This document shows, piece by piece, positions 8,141 through 15,287 of a DNA stretch of 20,464 bases. The stretch is from JBHENN01 sp046262015 (GTDB lineage: Bacteria; Actinomycetota; CADDZG01; WHSQ01). The DNA is taken from contig JBHENN010000073.1 of assembly GCA_046262015.1 (NCBI GenBank), forward strand, positions 1 through 20,464. Reading direction: 5' to 3'. A program made the position numbers and the translations under genes. Position 1 is the first letter of the stretch. Each line of letters starts with the position of its first letter. Under the pieces are notes generated by a model that was given only the letters and a program-made list of their open reading frames with translations, did no database searches and was not told the origin of the DNA.

Positions 8141-8164
8141 GCCTAACAGTTAGGCAACCCTAAC
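8141..8164. promoter_or_regulatory. Iron box (DtxR/IdeR-type) between sufD and the EamA gene
   Basis: Three alternating half-sites lie at 8142-8147 (CCTAAC), 8149-8154 (GTTAGG) and 8159-8164 (CCTAAC). The last two form GTTAGG-4-CCTAAC, the same layout as the box before sufB; the first two form the perfect 7-1-7 palindrome GCCTAACAGTTAGGC (8141-8155). Read on the minus strand, TTAGG.T.GCCTAAC agrees with the left part of the IdeR/DtxR consensus TTAGGTTAGSCTAACCTAA, but the right arm is weaker. The site is 37 bases from the sufD start and 33 bases from the EamA start, so it could repress both divergent promoters under high iron. Confidence 0.7.
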
Positions 8165-8185
8165 CCGGCCCCTCGAGGGCGCATC

Positions 8186-8191
8186 TACCCT
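8186..8191 (+). promoter_or_regulatory. Probable -10 element of a leaderless EamA transcript
   Basis: TACCCT fits TANNNT and ends six bases before the ATG at 8198. No Shine-Dalgarno sequence is seen before this ATG. The layout fits a leaderless mRNA, common in actinobacteria. No clear -35 is visible, and the expected -35 area touches the iron box. Confidence 0.4.
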
Positions 8192-8197
8192 GCTCGC

Positions 8198-9121
8198 ATG
8201 ACCGGATCTGACACCCGGCTCGACACGCGCCGCACGCGCCTCGGCATCGCCGCGATCGCCGGAGCGGCGGCGCTGTGGGCGCTGGCCGCCGTGGTCGCCA
8301 GCAGCCTGTTCGCCCGCGGCATCGAGCCGGTGGAGCTCGCCGAGGCGCGCTCGTTCGTCGCCCTGGCCGCCCTCGCCCTGATCCCGGCCGCCCGACGCCG
8401 GCCCTCGGGTACGCCGGCGCGGGCCCGGGTCGTCGCCCTGGGGGTAGCCATCACGCTCGTGAATGCGAGCTATTACGTCGCGATCGACCGTCTGCCGGTG
8501 GCCGTCGCACTGGTGCTTCAGTACACCGCCCCCGTGGGAGTCGTCGTGTGGAGCGCACTGATCGGGCGGCGCGCCGTCGGGATGCGGGTCGTCACCGCTC
8601 TTGCGGCTTCGCTCGCCGGGGTGGCTCTCGTGTCGGAGGTCGCATCGGCCGGGGCGAGCCAGATCGACCCCGTCGGCATCGCGGCGGGGCTCGGGAGCGC
8701 GGTGGCGTTCGGCACCTACACCGTCCTAAGCGAAGGCACGGCCGCGGCGTACGGTCCGACCGGCGCGCTCGCGCGAGGGTTCGTCGTCGCGTCGCTGCTG
8801 TGGGTCGCCTACCAGGCGCCCCACGGCTGGCCGGCCGAGCTGCTCGACCCCTCCAACCTGGTGCCGATCGGGTACGTGGGGATCGCCGGCACGCTCGCGC
8901 CGTTCCTATTGTTCATCTGGGGGGTGCAGCGGGTTGCCCCCGCTCGCGCCGCGATTGCCGCGACCCTGGAGCCGGTCCTGGCCGGGGTGGCGGGATGGGT
9001 GTGGCTCGGACAGAACCTCACCGGGCTGCAGCTCGCCGGCGGTGCGCTAGTGGTCGGCGCCGTGCTGTCCCTCCAGGTGCGGCCGAACCCGACGCCGCGG
9101 TCGAGTCCGCCGACCGGGTAA
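8198..9121 (+). CDS. EamA-family (DMT superfamily) transporter
   Basis: This 307-residue membrane protein has about ten hydrophobic segments in two halves (about residues 16-146 and 157-295), the internal duplication of EamA/RhaT transporters. Recognisable family features are AAALWALAAVVASSLF in the first segment, ALVLQYTAPVGVVVWSALIGRR at the end of the first half and APARAAIAATLEPVLAGVAGW in the second. Such proteins usually export amino acids, nucleosides or other small metabolites; the substrate here is unknown. It is read against the suf genes, converging on sufB (43 bases between stops) and diverging from sufD. Cysteine export would be an attractive role beside a suf locus, but nothing in the sequence shows it. 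Confidence 0.9.
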   Translation: MTGSDTRLDTRRTRLGIAAIAGAAALWALAAVVASSLFARGIEPVELAEARSFVALAALALIPAARRRPSGTPARARVVALGVAITLVNASYYVAIDRLPVAVALVLQYTAPVGVVVWSALIGRRAVGMRVVTALAASLAGVALVSEVASAGASQIDPVGIAAGLGSAVAFGTYTVLSEGTAAAYGPTGALARGFVVASLLWVAYQAPHGWPAELLDPSNLVPIGYVGIAGTLAPFLLFIWGVQRVAPARAAIAATLEPVLAGVAGWVWLGQNLTGLQLAGGALVVGAVLSLQVRPNPTPRSSPPTG

Positions 9122-9135
9122 AACCGAGCGTGTAT

Positions 9136-9152
9136 GTGGGTGCAGCACCCAC
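9136..9152. terminator. Palindrome between convergent EamA and sufB genes
   Basis: GTGGGTGCAGCACCCAC is a perfect 8-1-8 inverted repeat in the middle of the 43-base gap between the two stop codons. As RNA it would make a six-pair hairpin with a five-base loop in either direction, a plausible bidirectional terminator. There is no T-tract on either side, so termination is a guess based on position. Confidence 0.4.
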
Positions 9153-9164
9153 TCGAGCCGGGGG

Positions 9165-11816
9165 TTAGCCGACCGAGCCCTCCATCTGCAGCTCGACCAG
9201 GCGCTGGAGCTCGACCGCGTACTCCATCGGCAGCTCTTTGACGATCGGCTCGATGAAGCCGCGCACGATCATCTGCATCGCCTCGGTCTCGGTCAGACCG
9301 CGCGACATCAGATAGAAGAGCTGCTCGTCGGACACCTTCGAGACGGTGGCTTCGTGGGATACCGCCGCGCTCTCCTCCTCGATCTCCATGTACGGGTACG
9401 TGTCGCTGCGCGACTTCTCGTCGAGGATCAGCGCGTCACAGATCACGTGGCTCTTCGAGTGCTCCGCGCCCTCCTCGATCCGGATGAGACCGCGGTAGCC
9501 GGCGCGCCCACCGTCCTTGGAGATCGACTTCGAGGTGATCGCCGACGACGTGTGCGCAGCGGCGTGGACAGCCTTGCCGCCCGCGTCTTGATGCTGACCC
9601 TCGCCCGCGTACGCGATCGACATGACCTCACCGCGAGCGTGCTCACCGAGGAGATAGATCGACGGGTACTTCATCGTGACCTTGGAGTTGTGAACGATGA
9701 AGCCCTCCGAAACGAAGTTCCCCGTTCCCTCCACCTCGATATCCCATGTAGGGGCGGTGCCGAGATGGTCCCCCACCTCGACGTTACGGAGCTGAACCGT
9801 CTCGGAGAGCTGGATGGTCGAGCGGCCGACCCGTCGGAAGTGCTCCAAGGTCGCCGGAGCCTGTGCGAGTGCGGCCGTCCGGAGGTCTCCCGAGACGAGG
9901 TTCACCAGCCGTGAGTCACATGCGAACTCGAGCCGGTGACTGCCGCGCGCGGTCGCGTCGCGGCCGGCGATCTGCACCACTCTCGCGTCCTCGAACTCGG
10001 TATGGATCCGGCACACGATGCCGAGCGAGGTCAGGACATCGGCGACCTCACCCAGCAGCGTCCGGTTGACGGACTTGATCGAGAAACCTCTGCGCCCGGA
10101 GGGAGCACAGCCGTCGGAGTCGAGGTAGCCGGCCACGAAGCTCGACCGCTGGCTCTCCGGCAAGCCCAGGACCCAGTCCGGGATCCGCTTGGCGCGAGCT
10201 CCCGTCATGAACCCGTTGCCTTCGAAGAAGTCCGCCAGCTCGACGCTGTTGTAGGTCAGGGTGACACCATCGCGGCGCTCCGTCGGCGTTACACCGGGCA
10301 GCACCTCATCCATCACCCGGACGAGGCGCTCACGAGCGCGGTCTGAGCCGGGCACCGAGAAGACGACCTTGGCCCAGCGCGTACCGCCGTTCGCGGCGGG
10401 AGCACGCTCGATCGAGCCGTCGCCTACGAACATCCCGAACAGCCACATGAGGTCGTCGGAGGTCTCTTCGTACTCGGACAGGCGCTGACGACGCATCCGC
10501 AGCGACGGGAACTCCGGCGAGTACTGGTTGGACCCGGTGAATGACGTACTCGGCTCGGGCATCTTGAGCTTGTGCGGGGCGCCGTGGTCGATGCTGGTGA
10601 TCGGAACGATCGCCTGGCTCAGCTCATCGGCGCGCACGTAACCGAGCGAGTAACGACCCGACTTCTTGGCGGACTCCGCGTCGTACCTGTAGGAGTAGAA
10701 CGGATGGTTGTCCGTCACGGTGAGGCTGCGGGCGCCGAGGCGCACCTCACGCACCTCCTGATGTCCCGAGAAGCGCTTGCCCTTGACCATCCGCCAGCAC
10801 AGCTCGCCGCTCTCCTCGTCGAACGAGAGCACCTCCTCGCCCGGCATCACCAGCTCGATGGGCTTCTGCCCACCGCGGGTTGTGACGCGTGAGCCTTCGG
10901 CAAGGCAGCCAAGATTTCCGTCCACCCATTCCATGATGGCGCGCTCGTGGGCCGCAGCGCGCTTGGTGACGAGGTTGTAGACGTTGTTCGACCAGTTCTG
11001 GATCGTCGTGTAACGGCAACGGCCGCCCTTCTTGATGATGATCTCGACCACCGCGGAGTGGAGCGAGTCGCTCGTGTAGATGGGGGCCGAGCACCCCTCG
11101 ACGTAGTGCACCCACGAGTCCTCGTCGACGATGATCAGGGTGCGCTCGAACTGACCCATGTTCTCCTGGTTGATGCGGAAGTAGGCCTGCAGCGGGATCT
11201 CGACCTCGGTGCCGGGGGGCACGTAGATGAACGATCCGCCCGACCACGCCGCCGAGTTCAGCGCCGCGAACTTGTTGTCGGCGGGCGGGATGATCGTCCC
11301 GAAGTACTGCTTCACGAGGTCGGGGTACTCGCGCAGCGCCGTGTCCATGTCCGTGAACAGGATGCCGCGCTCTTCGAGCTCGACCTTCGTCTTGTGGTAC
11401 ACGGACTCGCTCTCGTACTGCACCGTCACCCCGCCGAGGTGGTTCTTCTCGGCCTCGGGGATGCCGAGCTTGTCCCACGTCGCCTTGATGTCGTCGGGCA
11501 TGTCGTCCCACGACTTCACCTGGTTCATGGGCTTGATGTAGTAGTAGATGTCATCGAAGTCGATGCCCGAGAGGTCGGCGCCCCAGCTCGGCATCGGCTT
11601 GCGGTAGAACACGTCGAGCGCCTTGTGGCGGAACTTGCGCATCCAGTCCGGCTCGCCCTTGCGGTCGCTCATCATGTCGATGACCTCGTGGGACAGGCCC
11701 TTCTGGGGGACCTCGGCGTACTCGATGTCGTCGTGCCAGCCGTACTTGTACGAGCCCTTGAGGGCGCGGACCTGCTCGTTCTCCTGAACCTTGAGGTCTT
11801 CGGCTTCTGTGGCCAC
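9165..11816 (-). CDS. sufB: Fe-S assembly scaffold SufB, intein-containing precursor
   Basis: This 883-residue precursor is SufB (residues 1-303 and 711-883, together 476, the usual size) interrupted by a 407-residue intein. SufB is the scaffold on which SufBC2D builds Fe-S clusters. The C-extein keeps VICDALILD with a cysteine at about C793 and SHEATVSKVSDEQLFYLMSRGL with a glutamate at about E822. These stand 29 residues apart, the same spacing as E. coli SufB Cys405 and Glu434, which are needed for assembly. Splicing would rejoin VDGNLG to SKVTMKYP, restoring the normal conserved segment. The start is GTG (11814-11816) with GGAAGGA seven bases upstream; an iron box lies further upstream. 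The gene converges on the EamA gene instead of leading straight into sufD. Confidence 0.96.
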   Translation of the reverse strand: MATEAEDLKVQENEQVRALKGSYKYGWHDDIEYAEVPQKGLSHEVIDMMSDRKGEPDWMRKFRHKALDVFYRKPMPSWGADLSGIDFDDIYYYIKPMNQVKSWDDMPDDIKATWDKLGIPEAEKNHLGGVTVQYESESVYHKTKVELEERGILFTDMDTALREYPDLVKQYFGTIIPPADNKFAALNSAAWSGGSFIYVPPGTEVEIPLQAYFRINQENMGQFERTLIIVDEDSWVHYVEGCSAPIYTSDSLHSAVVEIIIKKGGRCRYTTIQNWSNNVYNLVTKRAAAHERAIMEWVDGNLGCLAEGSRVTTRGGQKPIELVMPGEEVLSFDEESGELCWRMVKGKRFSGHQEVREVRLGARSLTVTDNHPFYSYRYDAESAKKSGRYSLGYVRADELSQAIVPITSIDHGAPHKLKMPEPSTSFTGSNQYSPEFPSLRMRRQRLSEYEETSDDLMWLFGMFVGDGSIERAPAANGGTRWAKVVFSVPGSDRARERLVRVMDEVLPGVTPTERRDGVTLTYNSVELADFFEGNGFMTGARAKRIPDWVLGLPESQRSSFVAGYLDSDGCAPSGRRGFSIKSVNRTLLGEVADVLTSLGIVCRIHTEFEDARVVQIAGRDATARGSHRLEFACDSRLVNLVSGDLRTAALAQAPATLEHFRRVGRSTIQLSETVQLRNVEVGDHLGTAPTWDIEVEGTGNFVSEGFIVHNSKVTMKYPSIYLLGEHARGEVMSIAYAGEGQHQDAGGKAVHAAAHTSSAITSKSISKDGGRAGYRGLIRIEEGAEHSKSHVICDALILDEKSRSDTYPYMEIEEESAAVSHEATVSKVSDEQLFYLMSRGLTETEAMQMIVRGFIEPIVKELPMEYAVELQRLVELQMEGSVG
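9687..10907 (-). mobile_element. SufB intein with LAGLIDADG homing endonuclease
   Basis: These are residues 304-710 of the SufB precursor. The intein begins with CLAEGSRV (block A, nucleophile Cys1), has TDNHPF (block B, about residues 65-70) and ends with the block F-like WDIEVEGTGNFVSEG and FIVHN (block G, terminal His-Asn), followed by Ser+1. All residues for standard class 1 splicing are present. Two dodecapeptide motifs, LFGMFVGDG (about 156-164 of the intein) and VAGYLDSDG (258-266), mark a LAGLIDADG endonuclease, and both acidic catalytic positions are kept. The element therefore looks complete, both for splicing and for homing. Base composition in rows I counted (about 63-68% GC) does not stand out from the host. 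SufB inteins are known in mycobacteria and elsewhere. Confidence 0.95.
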
Positions 11817-11851
11817 GTGAGTCCTTCCCGAAGGCGGGTCTGTGCGTCCCA

Positions 11852-11871
11852 GTTAGGTTAGCCTAACCCAC
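11852..11871. promoter_or_regulatory. Iron box (DtxR/IdeR-type) upstream of sufB
   Basis: TTAGGTTAGCCTAACCCAC (11853-11871) matches the 19-base IdeR/DtxR consensus TTAGGTTAGSCTAACCTAA at all but two positions, and contains GTTAGG-4-CCTAAC (11852-11867). It lies 36 bases upstream of the sufB GTG. A -10-like TAGGCT on the minus strand (11860-11865) lies inside it, so an iron-loaded repressor bound here would block transcription. Confidence 0.85.
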
Positions 11872-11954
11872 CCTCCGAGGGGCGCGTTTCGGCTGCTCAC
11901 AAGGCACAACGCCCCGGCGCAGCGGCCTGTTCCCCGAGCCCCGGTCGGTCCTTT

Positions 11955-13154
11955 TCAGCGCGCCACCGGGCGGAGCCATAACGAAGCCTGGACCGGCTGG
12001 ACGGTGTCGTGTACGACCTCCAGCAACTCGGCCTCGAGCGTCTCGAGATCGACCTCGTCGCGCAGGCGGGCGCTGAACTCGGCGATCGTCCTCTCGGCGT
12101 CGTACTTGGAGCGGTAGAAACGCCGGTCGATGAATCCCTGGATCGCTCCCCGAAGTGGGCGGAACATCGCGGCGACCAGCAAGGTGGAGCCCGCGACCGT
12201 GATGGGAGAGTCCCCCACGACCGAGCTCGCCCCGGTCACCAAGCCGAGATAGGCGAGACCCAGGACCGCGCTGAGCGCTCCGTACACGAGCGTCCGGTTG
12301 ATGAGGACGTCGATGTCGTAGAGGCGGTAACGCAGGATCGCGACGCCGGCCGCGATCGGGATCGCCGCCAGGGCCACCCCGAACAGGTCCTCCATGACCG
12401 CGGAAGGATCGACGTTCCCGGGCGCGGGAGAGCTGAAGACGAACAGGACCACAAAGTACGCACCCAAGAATCCCCCGGCGGCGACGAACCACTTGAGCTG
12501 CTGGCGTTCGACGCCTCGGGAGCGACGGAACCGACCGACCAGTCCCAGGACCGCCCCCAGCACGCTTATCGGGACGAGGACCAAGGCGACGTCCAGCGCC
12601 TCCAGGAGTGGGTCCATCCCTTCGAGGCCGTAGGGGTTCATGATCGGCGTCTCGTCGAGCATCCCGGGGGGGAGGGCCAACGATCCCGCCAGGCTGAGCC
12701 CGCCGACCAGACCCGTCCACGGGACCCAGCGCCACCGCCGTCCCGGCACCCGGCCGTCGGGGAAGAGCAGGACGACGAAGACCGCGATGGCGACGATGAA
12801 CACCGCCCACACCCATTCGGCGACCCATGCCGCCGTGATCTGCCCCGGCAGAGCGCCTCCCGAGCCGAAGAGACCGTAGTGCGCGTACTCGTTCGCCAGC
12901 ACGTTCAGAGCGTCAACCAGTCCGATCGCGAGGAAGATCCAACCGATCGCGTTCGAGGGGACCCGTCGCACCAGGATCGCACCGACCACCGAGAAGGCGA
13001 GCATCCCGATCCCCACGAGGACCATCCCGGGCCTCGTCCCCCAGGAAAGCTCCACACCGGCGCGGCCGTTGAGCCACGAGAGATACATCTGTACGGCGAA
13101 CATCAGGAAGGACACGGCGACGACGGCCGCCCCGATCGTCCGATTCCTCTTCAC
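11955..13154 (-). CDS. Multi-pass membrane protein resembling the sensor half of a histidine kinase
   Basis: This 399-residue protein has about eight to nine hydrophobic segments across residues 8-330. A conserved ERQQLKWF segment follows about two thirds of the membrane region, then LRYRLYDIDVLINRTLVYG. After the last membrane segment comes a cytoplasmic tail, FRPLRGAIQGFIDRRFYRSKYDAERTIAEFSARLRDEVDLETL, ending VQPVQASLWLRP. This is the N-terminal sensory module seen in many actinobacterial and chloroflexal histidine kinases, but the protein stops where GAF, HisKA or HATPase domains would begin. I find no kinase motif in the 138 bases downstream. The start is GTG (13152-13154), overlapping the PIG-L stop in GTGA. 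It may be a stand-alone regulator, or the remnant of a kinase. Confidence 0.75.
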   Translation of the reverse strand: MKRNRTIGAAVVAVSFLMFAVQMYLSWLNGRAGVELSWGTRPGMVLVGIGMLAFSVVGAILVRRVPSNAIGWIFLAIGLVDALNVLANEYAHYGLFGSGGALPGQITAAWVAEWVWAVFIVAIAVFVVLLFPDGRVPGRRWRWVPWTGLVGGLSLAGSLALPPGMLDETPIMNPYGLEGMDPLLEALDVALVLVPISVLGAVLGLVGRFRRSRGVERQQLKWFVAAGGFLGAYFVVLFVFSSPAPGNVDPSAVMEDLFGVALAAIPIAAGVAILRYRLYDIDVLINRTLVYGALSAVLGLAYLGLVTGASSVVGDSPITVAGSTLLVAAMFRPLRGAIQGFIDRRFYRSKYDAERTIAEFSARLRDEVDLETLEAELLEVVHDTVQPVQASLWLRPVAR

Positions 13155-13942
13155 GTCCGGGCCGCCCGGGGGTCGGCCGGGACCATCTCGAAGTCCGACC
13201 CCAGGTCCTCACTCTGCTCGCCGGTGTGGAAGCCCGGACCCTGGCTGATCACCCGGAAGGACTCGGCGAACGCCACCCCGTGCGCCTCGCCCGTCTCGGC
13301 CGCAGAGGTCCGCACCCAGCCGGAGACCTCGTCGGCGTCCTTGCCGACCTGGCTCTCGTGGCAGAGCAGCGCCTCGATCTTGCGGTCGATGGTGGCACCG
13401 ACATCCACCGCGACCGGGCGGAGGCCCGGACCCATGACCCACACCTCACGCAGGCCGCGCCACGGCTCGAGACCCTCGTCGAGCAGCTCGGGGAAATGGC
13501 CGGGCGTGGTACCCGCCGTCATCGAGACGTCGAGACACGCCTGGCCCACCGCCCGGTGATCGGGATGGTTGATGAACCGGTCGTCGATCGTGGACGAGGG
13601 ATCCAGCACCATGAACCGGTGCGGTCGGTAGGTGCGGAAGAGCCGCGCTACCTCGCGGCGCAGGTCGAGCGTGTACTCGAGGTAGCCATCGCGATAGCCG
13701 AGCCACACGACCTCGGCGATCCCGACGATCTCGGCGGCGCGCCGGGTCTCTTCCAGCCGGACCGCGCCCAGGGCGTCCCCCATCAGGGCCCGGTCTTGAG
13801 TGCCGGTCGAGCCGTCGGTCGCGATCGCCAACGTCACCTCGGCGCCCCGGTCCGCCCAGACCGCGAGCGTTCCTCCGGCGCCGAACTCCATGTCGTCCGG
13901 ATGGGCGGTCACCACCAGCACCCGGAACGGCGGACCGGTCAT
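13151..13942 (-). CDS. PIG-L/LmbE-family deacetylase
   Basis: This 263-residue protein is a zinc-dependent N-deacetylase of the family that includes MshB, Mca and GlcNAc-PI deacetylase. The metal site is visible in TAHPDDMEFGAGG (H14, D17, with the catalytic Asp next to it) and INHPDHRAVG (H126, D128, H129). In actinobacteria relatives act in mycothiol synthesis, mycothiol-conjugate hydrolysis or secondary metabolism. The C-terminal half is not distinctive enough for me to pick one. The ATG (13940-13942) overlaps the universal stress protein stop in ATGA; upstream extension of the frame is rejected because it would lie wholly within that gene. It is cytosolic, with no signal peptide. Confidence 0.9.
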   Translation of the reverse strand: MTGPPFRVLVVTAHPDDMEFGAGGTLAVWADRGAEVTLAIATDGSTGTQDRALMGDALGAVRLEETRRAAEIVGIAEVVWLGYRDGYLEYTLDLRREVARLFRTYRPHRFMVLDPSSTIDDRFINHPDHRAVGQACLDVSMTAGTTPGHFPELLDEGLEPWRGLREVWVMGPGLRPVAVDVGATIDRKIEALLCHESQVGKDADEVSGWVRTSAAETGEAHGVAFAESFRVISQGPGFHTGEQSEDLGSDFEMVPADPRAART

Positions 13943-14799
13943 GCGGTGTGAAGGATCAGCACGTCGGTGGGCGCATGGTGTGAGATGCGATGCGGGACGT
14001 TGCCGAGCATGAAGCGCTTCGTGCCCGTCATGCCTACGCTGCCGACGACGACCAGGTCGAAGCTCTCGGACTCCGCCAGCGAAAGCAGTGCCTCCGCGGC
14101 GCGCCCTTCTAGAGCACGGACGTCTACCGCCACGCCGTGCTTCTCCGCGATAGTCGCGGCACGATCGAGGACGTCCTCGGCATGGGCCGCGTCGCTGATC
14201 CGCCAGCGGAACTCGTCCGGCACCTCCGCGACCGTGCGTTTCGTGGTCCACTGCGAGAGCGGATCGCCCGGATCGGCGCGTAGCTGCTGCTCCTCCTGCT
14301 CGCTCAGAGGCTCGTACACCGTAACGATCGTGGGTGCGGTCGCGAGGGCACGGGCGAGATCGCAGGCGGTCGCGACCGCACGCATCGCGGTGGGCGAGCC
14401 GTCGGTTCCCACCATGATCTTGGTGTAGTCCCCGACCTCCTGGGGTGGCGGGTCTGTCTTCACGATCAAGAGGTCGAGGTTCGCGTGATGCGAAACCTTG
14501 TTGGGCACGCTCCCGAGGAGGAAGCGCTTGCCCCCGGACATCCCCACGCTGCCGACCACGATGAGGTCCGCGTCGAGGTGCTGCGCCTCCGCGATCAAGA
14601 CCTCCGCGGGGTTCCCCGGGATCGCGACCGCACGCGCGCCGTACCGGCCGGCGAGCGTATCGAGCTGCCCGGACGGGTCGGGTCCCGCGTGGACGAGAAC
14701 CAGCTCCGCTCCGAGCGATCCGGCGAGCTTCGCGGCGCGGTCGGTTGCGATGCCTGCGGTCGCCGAGAAGTCCGTGCCCGCAACTATGCGCTCGTACAT
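13939..14799 (-). CDS. Universal stress protein with two tandem UspA domains
   Basis: This 286-residue protein carries two UspA domains (about 1-117 and 125-286). Each ends with the ATP-binding pattern G-x2-G-x9-G: GSVGMSGGKRFLLGSVP (G83, G86, G96) and GSVGMTGTKRFMLGNVP (G253, G256, G266). Both copies should therefore bind nucleotide, like the ATP-binding mycobacterial tandem Usp proteins. The second domain has an insert (about 165-205) rich in acidic and polar residues. The ATG (14797-14799) has GGAGG six bases upstream. It is 19 bases behind the thioesterase gene and overlaps the deacetylase gene by four bases. Confidence 0.93.
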   Translation of the reverse strand: MYERIVAGTDFSATAGIATDRAAKLAGSLGAELVLVHAGPDPSGQLDTLAGRYGARAVAIPGNPAEVLIAEAQHLDADLIVVGSVGMSGGKRFLLGSVPNKVSHHANLDLLIVKTDPPPQEVGDYTKIMVGTDGSPTAMRAVATACDLARALATAPTIVTVYEPLSEQEEQQLRADPGDPLSQWTTKRTVAEVPDEFRWRISDAAHAEDVLDRAATIAEKHGVAVDVRALEGRAAEALLSLAESESFDLVVVGSVGMTGTKRFMLGNVPHRISHHAPTDVLILHTA

Positions 14800-14818
14800 G
14801 CCGGCCTCCGTTCCGTCA

Positions 14819-15232
14819 TCAGCCCTGCTGCTCGTGCGGTCTGATCGCCAGGGTGCAGCGCGCTACCGCGACGTGCTTGCCCTCCTGATCGTGCAGATCG
14901 ATCCCCCACACGTGGAAGGTGCGGCCCTTGCGGATAGGAGACGCCGTTGCCGTGACGGTCCCCGACCGCACCGATCGAAGGTGACTGATGCTGAGCTCGA
15001 CGCCCACCGCATACTCTCGTGCCGGGTCGCAGCTCATGAACGCTCCCACGGATGCCCCGCTCTCCGCGAGAGCTGCACTCGCGCCGCCGTGCAGCGAGCC
15101 CATCGGCTGGTGGACGTGCGGACCCACGTCCATCTCCAGCACCACCCGGTCGGGCGTCAGGGAGCGCGTGCGTATCCCGAGTGTCTCGAACAGCGTTCCT
15201 TCGAACGGGGGGATGACCGCGGCGTCGTCCAT
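14819..15232 (-). CDS. Hotdog-fold thioesterase (PaaI/YdiI-like)
   Basis: This 137-residue protein has the PaaI-type hotdog signature HQPMGSLHGGASAALAES, in which the HGG (about 48-50) and the following glutamate (about E57) form the acyl-CoA active site. The family hydrolyses aromatic or short-chain acyl-CoA thioesters, including DHNA-CoA in menaquinone synthesis; the substrate here cannot be read from the sequence. The ATG (15230-15232) lacks a Shine-Dalgarno sequence, and a -10-like TAGCAT stands eight bases upstream, so the transcript may be leaderless. It is the first gene of the run to the sensor-like protein at 11955. Confidence 0.88.
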   Translation of the reverse strand: MDDAAVIPPFEGTLFETLGIRTRSLTPDRVVLEMDVGPHVHQPMGSLHGGASAALAESGASVGAFMSCDPAREYAVGVELSISHLRSVRSGTVTATASPIRKGRTFHVWGIDLHDQEGKHVAVARCTLAIRPHEQQG

Positions 15233-15240
15233 GGCCGCGG

Positions 15241-15246
15241 ATGCTA
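15241..15246 (-). promoter_or_regulatory. Possible -10 element before the thioesterase gene
   Basis: On the minus strand TAGCAT (TANNNT) stands eight bases before the ATG at 15232, with no ribosome binding site between. This fits leaderless transcription, but no -35 is evident. Confidence 0.3.
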
Positions 15247-15253
15247 CAGGCGA

Positions 15254-15280
15254 CCCGCCCCCGGGGAGCGAGGAGGCGGG
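15254..15280. repeat. GC-rich inverted repeat after the YihY gene
   Basis: CCCGCC (15254-15259) and GGCGGG (15275-15280) could pair with a 15-base loop in the 55-base gap after the YihY-like gene stop. There is no T-tract; it could aid termination or be a chance feature of GC-rich DNA. Confidence 0.25.
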
Positions 15281-15287
15281 CTGCCGC

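Noticed and set aside
9687..10907. Possibility that the insert in SufB is a misassembly or a separate gene
   Set aside because: The frame is continuous, both junctions carry exact intein splice residues, and the flanks join into an uninterrupted conserved SufB segment.
10947..11861. 304-codon plus-strand frame opposite the start of sufB, covering the iron box
   Set aside because: It is antisense to conserved SufB sequence with a low-complexity Val/Asp/Arg/His translation.
11872..11954. Possible kinase remnant or terminator downstream of the sensor-like membrane protein
   Set aside because: No HisKA or HATPase motif can be read in any frame of this short stretch, and no clear stem with a T-tract is present.
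13943..14251. Upstream extension of the PIG-L deacetylase reading frame
   Set aside because: It lies entirely within the universal stress protein gene. The ATGA overlap and the N-terminal position of the HPDD motif support the inner start.
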